A DNA stretch of 64,000 bases from Cacajao melanocephalus (GCA_963573385.1 CAUYLG010033106.1:1-64000), one strand, 5' to 3'; positions 17,901-36,565 are shown, counted from the stretch's first letter. Made by a program: numbers and translations. The notes: a model not told the origin generated them from the letters alone.

Positions 17901-18075
17901 AACTTTTTATAAACAAAATTTTGTGAGATTAGTAAGTTAAACATTGTCATTGAATCATAGAAAAATACAAAGAAAATATAATGTTCAAACCACTGAATAG
18001 GGTAAAATCATGTAAGTTTAGAAATAATAGAAGAAATCACAAAAGAAAATTGTTAGATTTGACTGAGTAAACATT
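17901..18075. other. Intron, single-copy-like
   Basis: AT-rich; nothing recognised. Confidence 0.5.
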
Positions 18076-18388
18076 AAATTTTCTTTTCTTTTTCTTTTTT
18101 TTTTTTTGAGATGGAGTCTCGCTCTGTTGCCCAGGCTGGAGTGCAGTGGCGTAGTGGCGTGATCTCACCTCACTGAAACCTCTGCCTCCTGGTTTCATGC
18201 TATTCTCCTGCCTCAGCCTCCCTAGGAGCTAGGCTCATGCCACCATGCCCAGCTAATTTTTGTATTTTTAGTAGAGATGGGGTTTCACCATGTTAGCCAG
18301 GGTGGTCTTGAACTCCTGACCTCAGGTGATCCACCCACCTTGGCCTCCCAAAGTGCTGGGATTACAGGTGTAAGCCACCGTGCCCGGC
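18076..18388 (-). mobile_element. Alu, -
   Basis: Contains a local GTGGCGTAGTGGCGTGATC duplication. Confidence 0.92.
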
Positions 18389-18617
18389 CCCTAAATTTCT
18401 CTATGTCACAGATGTACTAAAATGAAAAGAAAACGAATAGAGTATGGAAAATATTTGTAGCAAACAGAAATAATAAACAAATAGTTTATTATTAGTTAAA
18501 TAAAAACTTCCTTTTTTTAGATTAATGAGAAAATAATATAAACTGAAATTTCTCTAGTAAAAACAAATAAATATATGAGAAAATGTTTGTTTTTATTTGT
18601 AGTTAAAGAAAAATACA

Positions 18618-18947
<330 letters not shown>

Positions 18948-19059
18948 TTAGCAAATATATTTAAATGTTGTAATACCTAGTGCTTGTGGGTATATAGTAT
19001 ATTAACACATTGCTCATAGTAGTATAAATTTATATTGCCCTTTTCATCAAAACTGTAAA

Positions 19060-19157
19060 CGTGCCTGGCCTGGTCTTGAACTCCTTGCCTCAAGTGATCT
19101 TCCGACCTCAGTCTCCCTAAGTGCTGGGATTACAGGCACGAACCACTGCTCCTGGCC
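19060..19157 (-). mobile_element. Alu fragment, - (5' arm only)
   Basis: GCCTGGTCTTGAACTCC to CTCCTGGCCCC; the tail half is missing. Adjoins L1 sequence shared with 17695-17789. Confidence 0.85.
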
Positions 19158-19500
19158 CCTCTGGTTTTAATTGAGCATTTTGTGTAATTCTATTTTCCAT
19201 TCTCTTTTAGCATATTAACTAGACTTCCTTTAAAATTTTTTGTAGTGTTTTCCCTAGACTTTTTAATATCTATTTACAACTAATCTAAGTCTACTTTCAA
19301 GTAATACTGTACCATTTGATAGATAGCGCAGAGATACCTTGTAACAGAATTCTCCCAATTTTTCCCTTCTGTACCTTATATTTCTGTCATTTATTTCACT
19401 TACTGATAAACTATAACTACCCAATACACTGTTGCTATTACTATTTTGAACAAATAATCTTCTGTTAGCTCAAGTAAGAATATGAACATACAAAATTTTA
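19158..19500 (-). mobile_element. Old L1 (L1M-type) fragment, antisense
   Basis: GGTTTTAATTGAGCATTTTG, CAACTAATCTAAGTCTACTT and TTGCTATTACTATTTTGAAC fit older L1 antisense sequence. Confidence 0.65.
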
Positions 19501-19540
19501 TTTCACCTTTGTTTGCTGACCTTCGACCTTACTCCTTTTA

Positions 19541-19729
<189 letters not shown>

Positions 19730-19869
19730 TGATTTCTGATCTGTATCATTTTGTTTCTCTCTGGAAAATTATTTTAATATTTCTTGCTAAGCATTTCTAC
19801 CAGCACTAAATACCCTCAGTTTTTATTTGTCTGAGAAACTCTTTATTTTTCCTTTTTTTTTTTTTTTTT

Positions 19870-20254
19870 GAGACATATAATGATTTAATGTTTACTTACA
19901 AATCCTTTACTCACATAATTTCAGGTACTAAGTCATTCTGGAATTCATACATTCTGACATTAAGAACATTCACATGTTGTGCAGCCATCATCACCATCCA
20001 TTTCCAGAACTTTTTCATCATCCCAAACTGAAACTCTTTATCCATTAAACAATAACTTCCCGTATCACCTCACCCTGACCGCTGGAAAGCACTGTTCTAC
20101 TTTCTGCTTCTATGAATTGGACTATTCTAGTTTCCTTGTGCACATGAATCCTACAATATTTGGCCTTTAGCATCATATCCTCAAGGTTCATCCATGTTGT
20201 ACTATATATCAGAATTTTCTTCCCTTTTCAGGCTGAATAATATTCCATTGTATG

Positions 20255-20288
<34 letters not shown>

Positions 20289-20728
20289 ACATTTTGTTTA
20301 TTCATTTATCTGTTGATGGACATGTGGGTTGCTTCTACATTTTAGCTATTGTGAGTAATGCTGCTATGAACATAGGTGTACAAATATCTCTTCATAACCC
20401 TGCTTTCAGTTATTTTGGGTATACATCTAAGAAGTGGCATTGCTGCATCATATGGAAATTCTATTTTTAGTTTTCTGAGGAACCTCCACAGTGTTTTCCA
20501 CAGCGGCTGCACCAGTTTACATGCCCACCAACACTGCACAAGAGTTCCAATTTCTCCATGTCCTTGCCAGTGTTTGTTATTTCCTGGCTTTTTGATCCTA
20601 ATTGGTGTTAAGCAGTATCTCATAATGTTTTTGATTTTGTGTTTTCCTAATGATTAGAGATGTTTGGCATCTTTTCCTGTGCTTATGGGTCATTTTTCTG
20701 CTTATCTTCTTTAGAGAAATGTGTATTT
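19870..20728 (-). mobile_element. L1 3' end (L1M-type), antisense
   Basis: GCAGCCATCATCACCATCCA, GGCTGAATAATATTCCATTG, CTGTTGATGGACATGTGGGT, GGAACCTCCACAGTGTTTTC: reverse complement of an old L1 3' UTR. Contains a (TA)n(CA)n microsatellite at 20252-20288. The overlapping short open frames are L1 derived. Confidence 0.88.
20252..20288 (+). repeat. (TA)n(CA)n microsatellite
   Basis: TA run passing into CACACACACAC, inside the L1. Confidence 0.9.
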
Positions 20729-21032
20729 TCATTTTTCCTTTTTTTTTTTAAGGCAGGGTCTCACTTTGTCACCCAGACCAGAGTGCAATGACATGATCAT
20801 AGCTCACTGCAACCTCCATCTCCTGGGCCCATGCAATCCTCCTACCTCAGCCTTCTGACTAGCTGAGACTAAAAGCATATACCATCATGCCTGGCTAATA
20901 TTTTTTAAAATGTTGGTAGATACAGGGTCTTGATTTGTTGCCTAGGCTGATCTCTAACTCCTGGGCTCAAGCAATCCTCCTGCCTCAGCCTCCCAAAGTG
21001 CTGGGATTACAGGTGTGAGACATTGCACCCAT
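20729..21032 (-). mobile_element. Alu, -, old
   Basis: AAGGCAGGGTCTCACTTTGT; diverged. Confidence 0.88.
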
Positions 21033-21063
21033 TCTTGTATGTGTCTTATATATAAGAATTTAT

Positions 21064-21630
<567 letters not shown>

Positions 21631-21635
21631 TTATG

Positions 21636-23170
<1,535 letters not shown>

Positions 23171-23171
23171 A

Positions 23172-23385
23172 ACAAGTCCAACGTGGTGAAACCTCATCTC
23201 TACAAAAAATAGTAAGATTAGCCCTGTGTGGTGGCACATGCCTGTTGTTGCAGCTACTCCAAAGGCTGAGGTGGGAGGATTACCTGAGCTCAAGGACATC
23301 AAGGCTGCAGTGAACCGCCACTACACTCCAGCCTGGGCAACACAGTGAAACCCTGTCTCAAAAAAAAATAAACAAAACAATAACA
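23172..23385 (+). mobile_element. Alu, +, 5' truncated
   Basis: Begins CAACGTGGTGAAACCTCATC; A-tail AAAAAAAATAAACAAAAC. Confidence 0.88.
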
Positions 23386-24625
<1,240 letters not shown>

Positions 24626-24779
24626 TAATTTTAATATTGCCACGCCCGCTTTTAACATCTGCCTGTTATTTCTTTACTCACCTGTATATTTGTAAACTTT
24701 TTGTGTCAGTTTAAGTATATTTCTTATAAACTTGAGAAAGCCTGATGATATTTTACCCATTTTGAAAATCACTTGATTT

Positions 24780-25080
<301 letters not shown>

Positions 25081-25178
25081 AAAAAATCACCTGATTTTAA
25101 CAAATGCCAATATTTTGAAAATGTGAACTTATTTTAGGCATAATTAATACCCAGAAATTAAACTATAAGATTTAATTG

Positions 25179-25923
<745 letters not shown>

Positions 25924-27137
25924 AGAAATTAATTTTTATCTATTCTGTTGCTTTGTATTTTTAATGTTATACATGAATTATTTTCTTTAAATGTTCAGTA
26001 GTTGTATTGAGTCATCTCTAATATTCATTAAAATGTTCTTATAGAAGATAAAATGGTAATGAAAGGAACTCAAAAGACTTCCTTAGATTTGCTACTTTGG
26101 GGTCATTTTCCAAGAAGGTTTAAGCATATTTTAATTCCTTTGGACTTCTGGTAGTCATTGTCTTTTTCTACTAAATCCATTTCTCCCAAATGCCCACTTT
26201 CTTTTATGGTTATCAGAAGTCTTGTAAATAGAATTTATTGGTTGATTCTTTTTTGCTATATGGCTTCTATTCCCAAGAACTTAGAGAGTAGTGTGAGAAA
26301 CTAATGTAAGTAATGAGTGCCGCATAGTATAATAGGTGTTATCGTGATAACGAGATAACAACATTTACGTTGCAAGAACCTGGTGTGTTTGAGGAATGTT
26401 GAGAAATACAAGGAATTGGAACATAGTATACTGCAGGCTGTAAGGCTAGGAAGCTTTTGTGAGGCATTTTGTTCCATCCGAGGGGTCTGGATTTATTCTT
26501 AGTAGCGAGATACCCTTCAAGGGAAAGAAATTGTCAAAGTTCCATTTCTGAAGCATGACTTTGGTATAGGTTATCTGGAAGAGAGTCTGGAGGCAGTGAC
26601 CAGCCTAGACTCTGATCAGAATAATGTTATAAGTTCATGCTTTGAGGTCTCTTCTCTAAAGACGTAACAATATTAGACACAGAAAGAGAAAATTAATATA
26701 GCCAATTTCAAAACCAATATTAACTTCTTTGAGGACCAGATACAGAGCACAAATACAGCTCAATAAGACTGAGCATAGATTCAAGCCAAAAGGGAAAATT
26801 CTGATTTTAAAATTTATGAAGCATAACAGTTCTAAGATGAAGCTAAAATCTTAACTATGGCTTCTGAGATAGGTTGCTAAAGTGAAAGAGATAGGAAGAA
26901 AAATCAGTGGTTTGAATTGCTCTTCATTTTTACTTATTTCCTTTCTCTATGCACATCTTTTTGTCTTTTTCTTTTCTTACTAATCTTTAAGTATACCAAC
27001 AACACAAAAAACCTAATTGTTAAGTGTATAGTTCAGCCTATTTATAGGAAAATAGCTTTTTACCCTATACTAGTGTTTTGTTCTGTTGTTCACTGGGAAG
27101 TACTATTTTTCTTTAAATTTTTTAAAGAGATGGGATA
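25924..27137. other. Intron, 1.2 kb without Alu
   Basis: Mostly single-copy-like; 26280-26560 has wording of an old interspersed repeat but I cannot name it. No gene seen. Confidence 0.45.
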
Positions 27138-27568
<431 letters not shown>

Positions 27569-27687
27569 TTACTCTCAAAGTAAAGTGATAAATGTAAGGC
27601 TACAGTAAAATAAAAATGTAAATTAAATTCATGTAATTTTGATTATCTTTATTTCTTTTTTCTTTTTTTTTTTTTCTTCCAACCTAG

Positions 27688-27882
27688 GTTGTAGGTAGTA
27701 TGGATGCCCACCCAAGCAGATACTGTGCCACAGTAAGAGTTCAGAGACCCCGACAGGAGATCATCCAGGACTTGGCCTCCATGGTCCGGGAACTTCTTAT
27801 TCAGTTTTATAAGTCAACTCGGTTCAAGCCTACTCGTATCATCTTTTATCGGGATGGTGTTTCAGAGGGGCAGTTTAGGCAG
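27688..27882 (+). CDS. AGO3: AGO3 exon 15 (residues 615-679, PIWI with Glu638 and Asp670)
   Basis: This 195-nt, 65-codon exon is in phase 0 at both ends. It holds two catalytic positions: Glu638 (GAG, 27757-27759, in the PRQEII context), the glutamate finger, and Asp670 (GAT, 27853-27855, in IIFYRDG). Both are intact, as expected for a tetrad capable of metal binding. The acceptor has a long T tract and CCTAG. The donor is CAG|GTTGGT, a weak match with T, G and G at +3 to +5; the frame stays open for 57 more codons into the intron. Confidence 0.96.
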
Positions 27883-28212
27883 GTTGGTTGCCTAGAATCT
27901 CATCAGACTATGGTGAAATCAGATATTGTGTTTATAATGTGGTGTCTAGTTCTGGAGTTTAAAAGCTTGTTAGAGTTCCCCAAGTCAAAAGTTGGTATTT
28001 TCTTAGATTTTCTTTTTGAAAATGTTCGCTATGAGTTTGTATGCCTTGCTTGCTAAGACCATGTTCTGATAATCATTAAAATGGAATCAAGAAGCATACT
28101 AGTTATAGAGCGATGAGATTAAGGAATCCTGAGATTAGATCATTATCCTACTTTGAAGTATATAAAAACAAATAGCTGACTGTATTGAATCTTTCCATTT
28201 TATATTCTCTAG

Positions 28213-28347
28213 GTATTATATTATGAACTACTGGCAATTCGAGAAGCCTGCATCAGTTTGGAGAAAGACTATCAACCTGGAATAACCTACATTGTAGTTC
28301 AGAAGAGACATCATACTCGATTATTTTGTGCTGATAGGACAGAAAGG
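28213..28347 (+). CDS. AGO3: AGO3 exon 16 (residues 680-724, PIWI)
   Basis: The 135-nt exon, 45 codons in phase 0, runs from [20 protein letters not shown] to LFCADRTER. It includes Pro701, the counterpart of AGO2 Pro700, a reported prolyl-hydroxylation site, and the VVQKRHHTR stretch that in known Argonaute structures lies close to the guide and target backbone. The acceptor is TCTCTAG and the donor GTAATC. The intron before it is short (330 nt) and free of Alus. Confidence 0.95.
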
Positions 28348-28686
28348 GTAATCTCACCTCTGTTGTAATACTATTATAAACCAAGCTTATTCAACAGAGT
28401 TCATAGAGCACTCAAGGGCCCTCTGCCAGTAACAGGGTTTCCAGTATATAGTAGCAGATTTCAACAATTACTTTATGAGTATAGAAATAGATTATTTTTA
28501 ACTTAATAGAATTTCTAGTCACACTCCAAATGTCCAAAATCTCATCCTACTTTTTTGTTGTGAAGAAACTCATAGTTTTAAAATAATTCTTCTACTCATA
28601 TTTTCCTAAAATCTTCAGGAAAAAAAGGTACATTCTCTTTTTAAAATATCTTGTACAAATTAGTTTTTTTAAAAAGTAGAAATTCA
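28348..28686. other. Intron, single-copy-like
   Basis: Nothing recognised. Confidence 0.5.
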
Positions 28687-28952
28687 GGCCAGGTGCCATG
28701 GCTCACGTCTGTAATTCCAGCACCTTGGGAGGCCAAGGCAGGCGGATTGCTTGAGGTCAGAAATTCAAGACCTGCCTGGCCAACATGGTGAAATCCTGTC
28801 TCTACTAAAAATACAAAAATTAGCCAGGTATGGTGGTGCACATCTGTAATCCCAGCTACTCGGGAGGCTGAGGCAGGAGAATAGTGAGCTGAGATGGTGC
28901 CACTGTACTCTAGCCTGGGCAACAGAGCAGGACTCCATCTCAAAAAAAAAAA
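28687..28952 (+). mobile_element. Alu, +, right-arm deletion
   Basis: GGCCAGGTGCCATGGCTCAC start; the GCTTGAACCC...GCAG block is missing. Confidence 0.9.
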
Positions 28953-29259
28953 TAAGTGGAAATTTATACAAACTAACTTTTAAGCCATGTTTCCTTTAAA
29001 GTTCACAGAATTATGTTATGCATTTTATAATGTAAATGTATATTTTTTCTAATTAGGAGAGATATAAATACCTAAGGAAATACGTTTTTTTATCTGTGTG
29101 CAGCAAGACAGCAGTCCTACTGTCATTTTCAGTGCTCTGATCCCATCAGCCCTCATCCTACAAATCTTGGAGCAGAGAAATCTAATGATACCAAGTGTTG
29201 TGTCCCCTTGAGAAAGGGATTTGATAGAAAGGAACTAAGGAGTGTTTTGTCTTTGGCAT

Positions 29260-29440
29260 ACATACTCACTGTATTCCTTTGGGCAAGCAACTTAACATCT
29301 CTGTGCCTGTATATTTCTTAGCAAGATTGGATAATATTGATATTATTCAATCCTATATGGGTTGTTGGGAGAATTAAATAAAATACGTAATGTACTTAGA
29401 ACAGGGTTTGGCCCATACTAAGTAATCAGTAAAGACTGGC
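29260..29440 (+). mobile_element. MIR, +
   Basis: GGGCAAGCAACTTAACATCT, GGGTTGTTGGGAGAATTAAA, CATACTAAGTAATCAGTAAA. Confidence 0.8.
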
Positions 29441-29508
29441 TACTTCTCATTAGTAGAGTGATGAGAACAACAAAAAAAATTTAATAAATAAAGTTTGGCT
29501 AGCTGTAG

Positions 29509-30394
<886 letters not shown>

Positions 30395-30585
30395 TGCAAT
30401 TATTTCATTATTTGAATCTCAGTTCTGCCCTTTATTGTGTGCTATTGAGCGAATCATTTTGTATTCCTGAGCCTTTATTTCGCTAAACAAATGGAAATAA
30501 TCCCTAACTTGCAGGATTGTTATCAGGATTTAGAAATAATATGTTTAAAGTGCCTGACACATAAATGGTTAACAAATGGTGTGAC
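30395..30585 (+). mobile_element. MIR, +
   Basis: TTTGAATCTCAGTTCTGCCC, CTTGCAGGATTGTTATCAGG, GTGCCTGACACATAAATGGT. Confidence 0.8.
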
Positions 30586-31000
30586 TATTGTTGATGTTGT
30601 CAGCATTCTCTCTCTCTAAACATCTAGTTGTCTCCAAGGTGAATGCTTATCTTCATATATCACAAGCTCAAGAATACCTACTGTGCACAGGTATCATAAA
30701 CTGGAGCACTTTAATTAAAAAAAAAATTTTTTTAGCGTCTTTGCCCGTACAACTATTAGCGAAGCACATAGTAGAGACTATATAAGACTTTGTTGTGTAT
30801 CAGCATTCCCTTTCAGCAACATTTAGGAACAGGAACCAGGACCTGCGTAAGGTCTGCTCTGAATGATTGCTTAAGTTATATTTCAAAGTGAAAGTAGTGA
30901 ACATAGGATTGGCCTATATATGCATACATTTTTTAAAGTGCTTTCAGATACATTTTTTACCTTTTCCTTGTTTGTTTAAACTTTGACCAAACAATTCTAG
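30586..31000. other. Intron before exon 17
   Basis: Single-copy-like; ends in ACAATTCTAG. Confidence 0.6.
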
Positions 31001-31102
31001 GTTGGAAGAAGTGGCAATATCCCAGCTGGAACAACAGTTGATACAGACATTACACACCCATATGAGTTTGATTTTTACCTCTGTAGCCATGCTGGAATAC
31101 AG
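31001..31102 (+). CDS. AGO3: AGO3 exon 17 (residues 725-758, PIWI)
   Basis: The 102-nt exon, 34 codons in phase 0, encodes [20 protein letters not shown] and then [13 protein letters not shown]. The ITHPYEF wording separates it from the VTHPSEF that I recall for AGO4. The segment forms part of the PIWI core and lies near the surface where GW182/TNRC6 tryptophans dock in the family; the pockets themselves are not verified here. The acceptor is ATTCTAG, the donor GTAAGC. Confidence 0.95.
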
Positions 31103-31450
31103 GTAAGCCTACAGTTTGGGTAAAATATTTTAATACAAGAACTGTCATTCTTACATGTATTTTTTTAAATCTAAGGAAAAAGATAAAGAAATACTCCTTG
31201 CATTCCAACTTGTTTCCATATGAAATTAAATGAAACTTTCAGTAAACAAATGTCTTCCCTTTCCTTACCTTGAGAGGGGCTTAGGAACTTATTTTTATGA
31301 AAATACCAGACTATAAGTAGCTTAATAGAATGTATTTCCCTAAAACGGGCCCTTAATTTACCTAAAATGTTAAAAAAAAAAAAAATGTAGAAGTACCTGA
31401 TTGTTCCTTTAGCATATGCCTCTTTAAAAAGTGAGAGCGAGAAAAAAAAA
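31103..31450. other. Intron, single-copy-like
   Basis: A-rich; the 106-codon antisense frame here is chance. Confidence 0.5.
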
Positions 31451-31555
31451 ATGCTCTTTTGCTCAGGCTGGACTAGAACTCTTGAGCTCAAGCAGTCCTC
31501 CCACCTCAGCTCTCAAGTAGCTGGGACAACAGGCATGTACCATTGCACTCAGCTA
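31451..31555 (-). mobile_element. Alu monomer fragment, -
   Basis: GCTCAGGCTGGACTAGAACT to CACTCAGCTAATG. Confidence 0.7.
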
Positions 31556-31626
31556 ATGATGATAACATTTTGTAGAAAACTTTGACATTTACTGGTAGGT
31601 ATTAAGCATGTGAAAGAGTTTAATTG

Positions 31627-31789
31627 GGCTGGGTGTGGTAGCTCATGCCTAAAATCTCAACACATTGGGAGGCTGAGATGGGCAGATTGCTTGAGCTCAG
31701 GAGTTCAAGACCAGCCTGGGCAACATAGAGAAACCCCATCTCTACAAAAAATACAAAAATTCCCCAGGCATGGTAGCATGTGCCTGTAG
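31627..31789 (+). mobile_element. Alu, +, 3' truncated
   Basis: GCTGGGTGTGGTAGCTCATG start; stops at GCATGTGCCTGTAG. Confidence 0.85.
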
Positions 31790-31955
31790 AGGAACTATAT
31801 AGCTGGAGTATGTTTTGCTCCAGAGGCAAGTAGCCATGACCCCTTTATCATTGAGGCTGTCACCAAATTACCCCAACCCAGTGGCCTGACAGCCCTGTTG
31901 AGCTGCAAGCACCTGTTACACCTTTCTCCTTGGCCACTTAAAGATGTCATACCTT

Positions 31956-32262
31956 GGCCGGGCACCGTGGTTCACACCTGTAATCCCAGCACTTTGGGAG
32001 GACAAGGAGGGCAGATCACCTGAGGTCAGGAGTTCAAGAACAGCCTGGCCAACATGACAAAACCCCAACTCTACTAAAAATACAAAAAACTTAGCCAGAC
32101 ATAGTGGCACACATGCCTGTCGTCCCAGCTACTCTGGAGGCTAAGGCAAGAGAATTGCTTGAACCCGGGTGGCGGAGGTTGGCAGTGAACAGAGGTCACA
32201 CCACTGCACTCCAGCCTCGGCGACAGAGCAAAACTCCATCTCTATAAAAAATAAATAAAAGG
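31956..32262 (+). mobile_element. Alu, +
   Basis: GGCCGGGCACCGTGGTTCAC start; AAAAAATAAATAAAAG tail. Confidence 0.92.
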
Positions 32263-32882
32263 GAGATCATACCTCTCCAGTGCCTAAGTAGTACCTTACA
32301 TCTCAGGAAGCAGTACCTTAGTCACCCAGAGCAGTCACACAGTCCAGTACCTAAGCTGAAGCAGTTCCCTGCATATCAGGGAAACCATGTCTGGGCCACC
32401 CAGAACAGGCATAGTCCCCATGCCTGAGCTTAAGTGGCACTGGGGAATTGGTGCCCTGGAAGAGCTGAGCAGCTCTGTATCCCATAGATATTGGGATAGC
32501 CCAAATATATTGAGATACAAGAAAATACCAATAGACAACTCAACAAAATCTGGAAAGTAATTCACAATATGAACAAGAAATTCAACAAAAAGATAGAAAT
32601 TAAAAAAGAATCAAACAGAACTCTGCAGCTGAAGAATTCAATGGAAAATACAATAGAGAACTTGAACAGCAGATTTGATCAAGCAGAAGAAAGAATCTCT
32701 GAACTTGAAGATAGGTTATTTGGAAAAAGATCGGAGTCATAAAAAAAAAATACGAATGAAAAGAGTTAAGAGAGCCTCTGAAACTTATGGAACACCAGTA
32801 AGCAAATAAATATTTGTATTATGGGAGTTCCAAAAGGAGAATAGAAAGGGAAAGTGCAGAAAACCTACTTAATGACATAACA

Positions 32883-33182
32883 GGTCGAGCATGGTAGCTT
32901 ATACCTGTAATCCCAACACTTTGAGAGGCCAAGGTGGGCAGATTGCTTTAGCTCGGAGTTTGAGACCAGCCAGGGCAACATGGTGAAACACTGTTACTAC
33001 AAAAAATACAAATATTAGCCAGGCATGGTGGCATGCACCTGTAGTCCCAGCTACTCAGTGGGCTAAGGCAGGAGGATCACTTGAGCCTGGGAGGTCAAGG
33101 CTGCAGCAAGCCTAGATCACACCACTATACTCTAGCCTGGGGTGACAGAGTGAAACCCTGTCTCAATAAAAATAATAATAAT
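32883..33182 (+). mobile_element. Alu, +, in L1
   Basis: GGTCGAGCATGGTAGCTTAT start; AATAATAATAATAAC tail. Confidence 0.9.
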
Positions 33183-33479
33183 AACTGAAAACTTCCCAAA
33201 TCTGGGAAAAAATGTGGACATGTAGATCTAGGAGGTTCAAAAGTCTCCAAACAGATCCAGCCCTTAAAGGTTCTTCCCAAGGCACATTGGAGTCAAATTG
33301 TCAAGTCAAAGACAGACAGAATTCTAAAAACAACAGAAAGCATCAAGTCACTTAGAATCCTTGTTAAACTAACAGCAGATTTCTTCACAGAAACCTTATA
33401 AGCCTGGAGAGATTGAGATGATATATTCAAAGTGCTGAAAGAAAACAATTATCAGCCAAGAATACTGTAGCCAGTTAAG

Positions 33480-33590
33480 TATCATTTGAGCTCAGAGGCA
33501 GAGGTTCCAGAGAACTGTGGTTGTGCCACCGTATTCCAGGCTGGACTACAGATTAAGACCGTCTCAATAAATAAATAAATAAGTATTCTA
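33480..33590 (+). mobile_element. Alu 3' fragment, +
   Basis: TCATTTGAGCTCAGAGGCAG to CGTCTCAATAAATAAATAAA, followed by a duplicated AAGTATTCTAT block. Confidence 0.75.
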
Positions 33591-34014
33591 TAAATAAATA
33601 AACAAATAAGTATTCTATATCCAGCAAAGCTATCCTTTAGAAATGAAGGAGAAATAGTCTTTCCCAGACATGCAAAAACTGAGGAAATTTCTCACCACTA
33701 GATTTGCCCTACAGGAAATGTTCAAGGGAATCCTACATCTGGAGGCAAAAAAATCAGTAATTGTTATTACGGAAACACACAACAGTATAAAACTCACAGG
33801 TAGAACAGATACAGAAGAGAGAAAGAGAAAAGATTCGAACCTTATTGCTCTACGGAAAACCACCAACCCACAATGATAATAAGAAAGGAAGAAAGGATAT
33901 ATAAAACAAGCAGAAAACAATTAACAAAGGACAGAAGTAGGTCTCCAGCTATCAGTAGTATCCTTGAATGTAAACAAATTGCCCACTGAAAAGATGTAGA
34001 CTGGCTAAATGAAA
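33591..34014 (+). mobile_element. L1 relic, +: between ORF1 and ORF2
   Basis: TTTCCCAGACATGCAAAAAC, CTACAGGAAATGTTCAAGGG: typical older L1 wording. Confidence 0.7.
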
Positions 34015-34612
<598 letters not shown>

Positions 34613-35186
34613 AAATGATCCAAATATATGCTGCCTAAGAGAAATTCACTTCACCTGTAAAGATACATATAAACTGAAAGTGAAGGGATGGAGAAAGTTA
34701 TTCATTCCACGCAAGTGGAAAAGAAATGTAAGGAGAAGTAGCTATATTTATGTCAGACAAAACAGACTTTTAAGTCAAAAACTGTAAAAGGAGACAAAGA
34801 AGGTCATTATATAATGCTAAAGGGATCAGTTCACCACAAGGAAATAACAGTTGTAAATATATATGCAGCCAAGACTGGAGCATCCAGATATATAAAATAA
34901 AGCAAGTATTATTAGCTCTAAAGAGAGAGATGGACTCCAATACAATAATAGTTGGGGACTTCAATACCCCACTGTCAACACTGGACAGATCACCTAGACA
35001 GAAAATCAACAAAGAAACATTGGATTTAAAACACACTTTAGACCAAATGGACCTAACAGATATATACAAAGCATTTCATCCAGCAGCTGCAGAATATACA
35101 TTATTTTCTCAAGACATGGAACATTCACCAGGATGGACCACATTAGGCCACAAAACAAATTTCAACAAATTTAAAATCATTGAGGT
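34613..35186 (+). pseudogene. L1 relic, +: ORF2 endonuclease part
   Basis: Includes 34930-35214, a 94-codon open piece with the GDFNTPLSTLDRS signature of the L1 ORF2 endonuclease and DIYKAFHP further on. Only a fragment; Alu insertion breaks it at 35187. Confidence 0.85.
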
Positions 35187-35490
<304 letters not shown>

Positions 35491-35509
35491 AAATTAAATT
35501 AAATAATAG

Positions 35510-35768
35510 AGGCTGAGTGCAGTGGATCACATCTGTAATCAAAGCACTTTGGGAGGCCAAGGTGGGTGCATTGCTTAAACCCAGTAGTTTGAGACTAGCC
35601 TGGGTAACAATAGTGAAACCTTGTCTCTACAAAAAATACCGAAATAGCCAGGCAGGGTGGCCGTAGCTACTCGGGACGCTGATGTGGGAGGATTGCTTGA
35701 GCCCAGGAGGTTAAAGTTCCAGTGAGCCATGATCTCACCAGAGTGAGACCCTGTCTCAAAAAACAAAA
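35510..35768 (+). mobile_element. Alu, +
   Basis: GGCTGAGTGCAGTGGATCAC start; deletions in both arms. Confidence 0.88.
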
Positions 35769-35793
35769 TTAGAAATTATATCAAATATCTTTT

Positions 35794-36084
35794 TTTTTTT
35801 CGGAGATAGAATCTCACTCTGTCACCTAGGCTGGAGTGTACAATGGCTCGATCTCGGCTCTGCACCCTGCACCTCCTGGTTTCAAGTGATTCTCCTGCCT
35901 CAGCCTCCCAAATAGCTGGGATTATGGGCACCCACCACCATGCCTGGCTAATTTTTGTATTTTTAGTAGAGACAGGGTTTCACCATGTTGACCAGGCTGG
36001 TCTCAAACTCCTAACCTCAAATGATCCACCCGACTCCGTTTCCCAAAGTGCTGGTATTACGGGCATGAGCCACCACGCTCAGCC
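35794..36084 (-). mobile_element. Alu, -, with 13-bp duplication
   Basis: TCAAATATCTTTT at 35781-35793 and 36085-36097. Confidence 0.95.
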
Positions 36085-36097
36085 TCAAATATCTTTT

Positions 36098-36278
36098 ACA
36101 TGGAAATTAAACAATATGCTCCTGAACAACCAGCGGGTCAATGAAGAAATTAAGAAGAAATTTTTAAAATTTCTTGGAACAAATGAAAATACATTCCAAA
36201 CCCCATGGGATACAGCAAAAACAGAATTCGGAGGGAAGTTTATAGCAATAAACGTTTACATCAAAAACATAGAAACAA
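36098..36278 (+). pseudogene. L1 relic, +: ORF2 after the endonuclease
   Basis: Reads TWKLNNMLLN, NEEIKKKFLKFLGTNEN and GKFIAIN, an ORF2 segment just past the endonuclease; continuous with 34613-35186 once the Alus are disregarded. Confidence 0.85.
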
Positions 36279-36565
36279 CTGGGCACCTGGTACACGCCTA
36301 TAATCCCATCACTTTGAGAGGCTAAGGCAGGAGGATCACTTGACCCCATAAGTTCAAGACAAGCCTGGGCAACATAGTGAGACCTCATCTCTATAAAAAA
36401 TTAAAAAATTAGCTGAGCATGCCAGCATACATCTGTGGTCCCAGCTACTCAGGAGGCAGAGGTGGGAGGATCACTGGACCCCAGAAGGGTGAAGCTGCAG
36501 TGAGCCATGACTGCACCACTGCACTCCAGCCCTGGCAACAGAGCAAGACTCTGTCTCAAAAAAAA
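36279..36565 (+). mobile_element. Alu, +
   Basis: ACTGGGCACCTGGTACACGC start; diverged; lies at the point where most of L1 ORF2 is missing. Confidence 0.88.

Larger units (their letters stand above)
31790..33480 (+). mobile_element. L1 relic, +: 5' UTR-like and ORF1 part
   Basis: 31790-31955 and 32262-32540 resemble an old L1 5' region; 32540-32882 and 33183-33480 resemble ORF1 and what follows (AAATCTGGAAAGTAATTCA, GCAGATTTGATCAAGCAGAA, TGAACTTGAAGATAGGTTAT). Split by Alus; frames destroyed. Confidence 0.65.

Noticed and set aside
27700..28056. 118-codon + strand frame starting in exon 15.
   Set aside because: Not a separate gene: the internal Met of exon 15 plus intron read-through. Kept only as an intron-retention observation.
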